Position numbers and translations under genes: made by a program. This document shows, piece by piece, positions 3,917-5,547 of a stretch of DNA of 5,547 nt. Origin of the DNA: Lachnospiraceae bacterium UBA4380 (GTDB lineage: Bacteria > Bacillota > Clostridia > Lachnospirales > Lachnospiraceae); the NCBI GenBank assembly GCA_002390025.1, contig DGRU01000034.1, forward strand, positions 1,192 to 6,738, given 5' to 3'. Below the pieces are notes generated by a model. That model worked only from the letters and a program-made list of their open reading frames with translations. It was not told where the DNA came from and ran no database searches. Position 1 is the first letter of the stretch. The number at the start of each line of letters is the position of its first letter.

Positions 3917-5547
3917 TTGGGTTCTGACATGTTTGAAGCGAGACGGAGTGATACAGAAGATAACAAAACGGCATCTGTATCGGGTGCGGAAGAGAAAGCT
4001 GCATCCGCAGAGGGAAAGAAACCTGCTGAGGATGCCAAAAAGCCTGCCAAAAAGAAAAAGATCATTATCGTGACCGGCTCAAATACGCAGGGCGGACAGC
4101 GCGGTGCGTATTCGAGCGGTTCGGGTGCATATAATCCCGCAGGTGGTTCATCCCACGGGTCCTACGGGCAGAACCGCCAGGGCCAGGCAAGGGGCGGACA
4201 GCGCGGCGCAGGTGCCGGCAGTTCTGCCGGTCAGGCCGGCGGACGCGGACGTCAGCAGAGGCCTGGTGACGGCCGTACAGGCGACCGCAATGCCCGTGAC
4301 GGCCAGAGAGGCGCCCGCGGCGGCAATGCCGGCCGCACCAGGAGCCAGGCCGCACCCGTGCGCAAGCTGATCAAGCCCACCATCCGTCAGACACAGATGG
4401 AAGTGGATTATCATAAGCCTGCACCGCAGCCCCGCAAATCCGAGGCTGTCAGAAGAGCGGAGGCTGAGGAAGAGGCCAGAAGAGCAGCCGAGGCGGCAGC
4501 AGCAGCCAAAGCGGCCGAAGAGGCAGCTGCAAAGGCTGCACAGCAGAGCGCTGCCGCGGCCGAAACTGCTCCCGCACAGGCAGAAGTGAAGGCTCCTGAA
4601 CAGGCTGCGCCTGACAAGACCCCTGCGGCGGCACAGGCGGAGACTGTTTCTGCTCCTGCTGCAGCTGCGGCGGAAGAAAAGGAAGCAAACGATGCCTCCC
4701 GTCAGGGCAGGCGTGATGATTCTGCGCCCAGAGCACAGCGTTCCGGCGACCAGGCGGCGAGACAGGGATCTGATTCCGCCCGCGGCGGAAACCGTCAGGC
4801 TTCCGATGGACGCGGCGGACGCACCGGCGGCGACAGAAATGACCGCGGCGGACGCACAGGCGCACCCCGTGCCGGCGCAGATTCCCGCGACAGCCGAGGC
4901 GGCGCACGCACAGGTTCCGACAGCAGAGGCGGACGCGGCGGTGCACCCCGTGCCGGCGCTGACTCCCGCGACTCCCGTGATTCCCGCGGCGGATCCCGTC
5001 CCGGCTCTGATTCCAGAGGCGGACGCGGCGGCGCTTCCAGAGGCGGTGCAGATTCCAGAGGCGGATCCGCACGTCCCGGACAGGGCGCGGCACCCGGACG
5101 CGGAGACAAGAGCCGCGGCAAGGGCTATCAGGAGAAAGACCGCAGATCCAGAAAGGATCAGATCTATAACGAGGACGATAAGAACCAGTCCCGCAAGAAC
5201 AGAGCCGGACGCTTCATCCGTCCTGAAAAGAAGGAAACAGTCCCCGCCGAGGAGCAGATCAAGACGATCTCTGTTCCCGAGAAGATCTCCATCCGCGACC
5301 TAGCAGAGCGCATGCACCTCCAGGCTGCCGAGATCATCAAGAAACTCTTCCTGCAGGGCAAGATGATGACGCCCAACAGTGAAGTTTCTTACGAAGAAGC
5401 GGAAGAAATCGCACTCGGATACGATATCCTCTGCGAGAAAGAGCAGAAAGTCGACGTCATCGAAGAACTGCTCCGTGAGGACGAAGAGGACGAGTCCGAG
5501 ATGGTTTCCCGTCCGCCTGTCATCTGCGTCATGGGCCATGTCGACCA
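3917..5547 (+). CDS. infB: translation initiation factor IF-2, N-terminal part (runs off window)
   Basis: IF2 is the GTPase that places initiator tRNA on the 30S subunit and promotes 70S joining. The window holds 543 codons with no stop. Residues 41-52 form a basic patch ending in KKKKIIIV. Residues about 54-150 are Gly/Arg/Gln-rich. Residues about 175-256 are Ala/Glu-rich and probably helical. Residues about 258-420 are rich in Arg, Gly, Ser and Asp, with RGG-type repeats. The IF2N domain (about 447-504) reads IKTISVPEKISIRDLAERM through EEIALGYDI, followed by LCEKEQKVDVIEELL and RPPVICVMGHVD (532-543), the beginning of the GTPase G1 loop (normally GHVDHGKT). The start is taken as TTG 3917 (RBS at 3899-3906); ATG 3929 is the alternative. 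Related IF2 proteins usually begin with a first IF2N domain (MAKxRVxELAKEL-like), which is absent here. Identity is certain; the exact start is not. Confidence 0.95.
   Translation, partial: MGSDMFEARRSDTEDNKTASVSGAEEKAASAEGKKPAEDAKKPAKKKKIIIVTGSNTQGGQRGAYSSGSGAYNPAGGSSHGSYGQNRQGQARGGQRGAGAGSSAGQAGGRGRQQRPGDGRTGDRNARDGQRGARGGNAGRTRSQAAPVRKLIKPTIRQTQMEVDYHKPAPQPRKSEAVRRAEAEEEARRAAEAAAAAKAAEEAAAKAAQQSAAAAETAPAQAEVKAPEQAAPDKTPAAAQAETVSAPAAAAAEEKEANDASRQGRRDDSAPRAQRSGDQAARQGSDSARGGNRQASDGRGGRTGGDRNDRGGRTGAPRAGADSRDSRGGARTGSDSRGGRGGAPRAGADSRDSRDSRGGSRPGSDSRGGRGGASRGGADSRGGSARPGQGAAPGRGDKSRGKGYQEKDRRSRKDQIYNEDDKNQSRKNRAGRFIRPEKKETVPAEEQIKTISVPEKISIRDLAERMHLQAAEIIKKLFLQGKMMTPNSEVSYEEAEEIALGYDILCEKEQKVDVIEELLREDEEDESEMVSRPPVICVMGHVD
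4844..5068 (+). repeat. in-frame repeats encoding RGG/DSR-rich units within infB
   Basis: Three consecutive units begin at 4844, 4925 and 5015, encoding 27, 30 and about 18 residues. Each begins with RGGR-x-GA and contains ADSR and RGG. Units 1 and 2 share the exact 17-mer GCACCCCGTGCCGGCGC at 4862-4878 and 4943-4959, 81 nt (27 codons) apart. Unit 2 has one additional DSR triplet and unit 3 is shortened. The pattern suggests growth by in-frame duplication. Less regular RGGR motifs continue upstream of 4844. Confidence 0.8.

Noticed and set aside
4449..5093. 214-codon minus-strand frame rich in Arg, Pro and Leu, and a 203-codon plus-strand frame at 4692-5303
   Set aside because: Both are shadows of the GC-rich, repetitive infB linker. 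The infB frame is continuous and joins the IF2N and GTPase motifs.
4200..5100. Repeats considered as CRISPR or a mobile-element signature
   Set aside because: The repeats are in frame, imperfect, codon-periodic and inside infB. There are no equal spacers, inverted ends or transposase.
1..5547. A new defence, mobile or biosynthetic system
   Set aside because: All large frames are accounted for by one regulator and the conserved rimP-infB operon. Nothing in the window supports a further system.

Overview
The window reads as chromosomal DNA from a low- to mid-GC Clostridia, most likely a member of the Lachnospiraceae. Three things point there: the conserved order rimP-nusA-ylxR-ylxQ-infB, the GNNG loop in the first KH domain of NusA, and an IF2 linker containing a KKKKIII motif. 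This placement is inferred from remembered family sequences, not from a search. Every gene lies on the + strand.

Layout. Positions 1-125 are an AT-rich leader with a small inverted repeat just before a ribosome binding site. Positions 126-1040 encode a complete AraC-family regulator with a cupin sensor domain and a two-helix-turn-helix DNA-binding domain. Positions 1041-1243 hold no gene but are rich in signals. They contain a consensus -35 promoter, a 17-bp A/T-only inverted repeat overlapping the -10, and an intrinsic-terminator hairpin ending only 15 nt before rimP. An upstream segment could pair with the 5' arm and loop of that hairpin. Positions 1244-5547 are the translation/transcription operon: rimP (30S maturation), nusA (transcription pausing and termination), ylxR/rnpM, ylxQ (L7Ae-like), and the 5' 543 codons of infB (IF2), which runs off the window exactly at the G1 motif of its GTPase domain.

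The five operon genes couple RNA polymerase behaviour, RNA processing and translation initiation. No promoter is apparent between the leader hairpin and rimP, so transcription entering from upstream must read through that hairpin. This fits attenuation of the operon, plausibly with feedback by NusA itself.

No mobile element, CRISPR array, tRNA, rRNA or defence system is visible. The points of interest are variations on core machinery: the leader switch, an IF2 that seems to lack its usual N-terminal IF2N domain and carries RGG-type repeats, a Lys/Gly/Pro-rich insertion in RimP, and a long acidic tail on NusA. The AraC gene looks like an independent neighbour.
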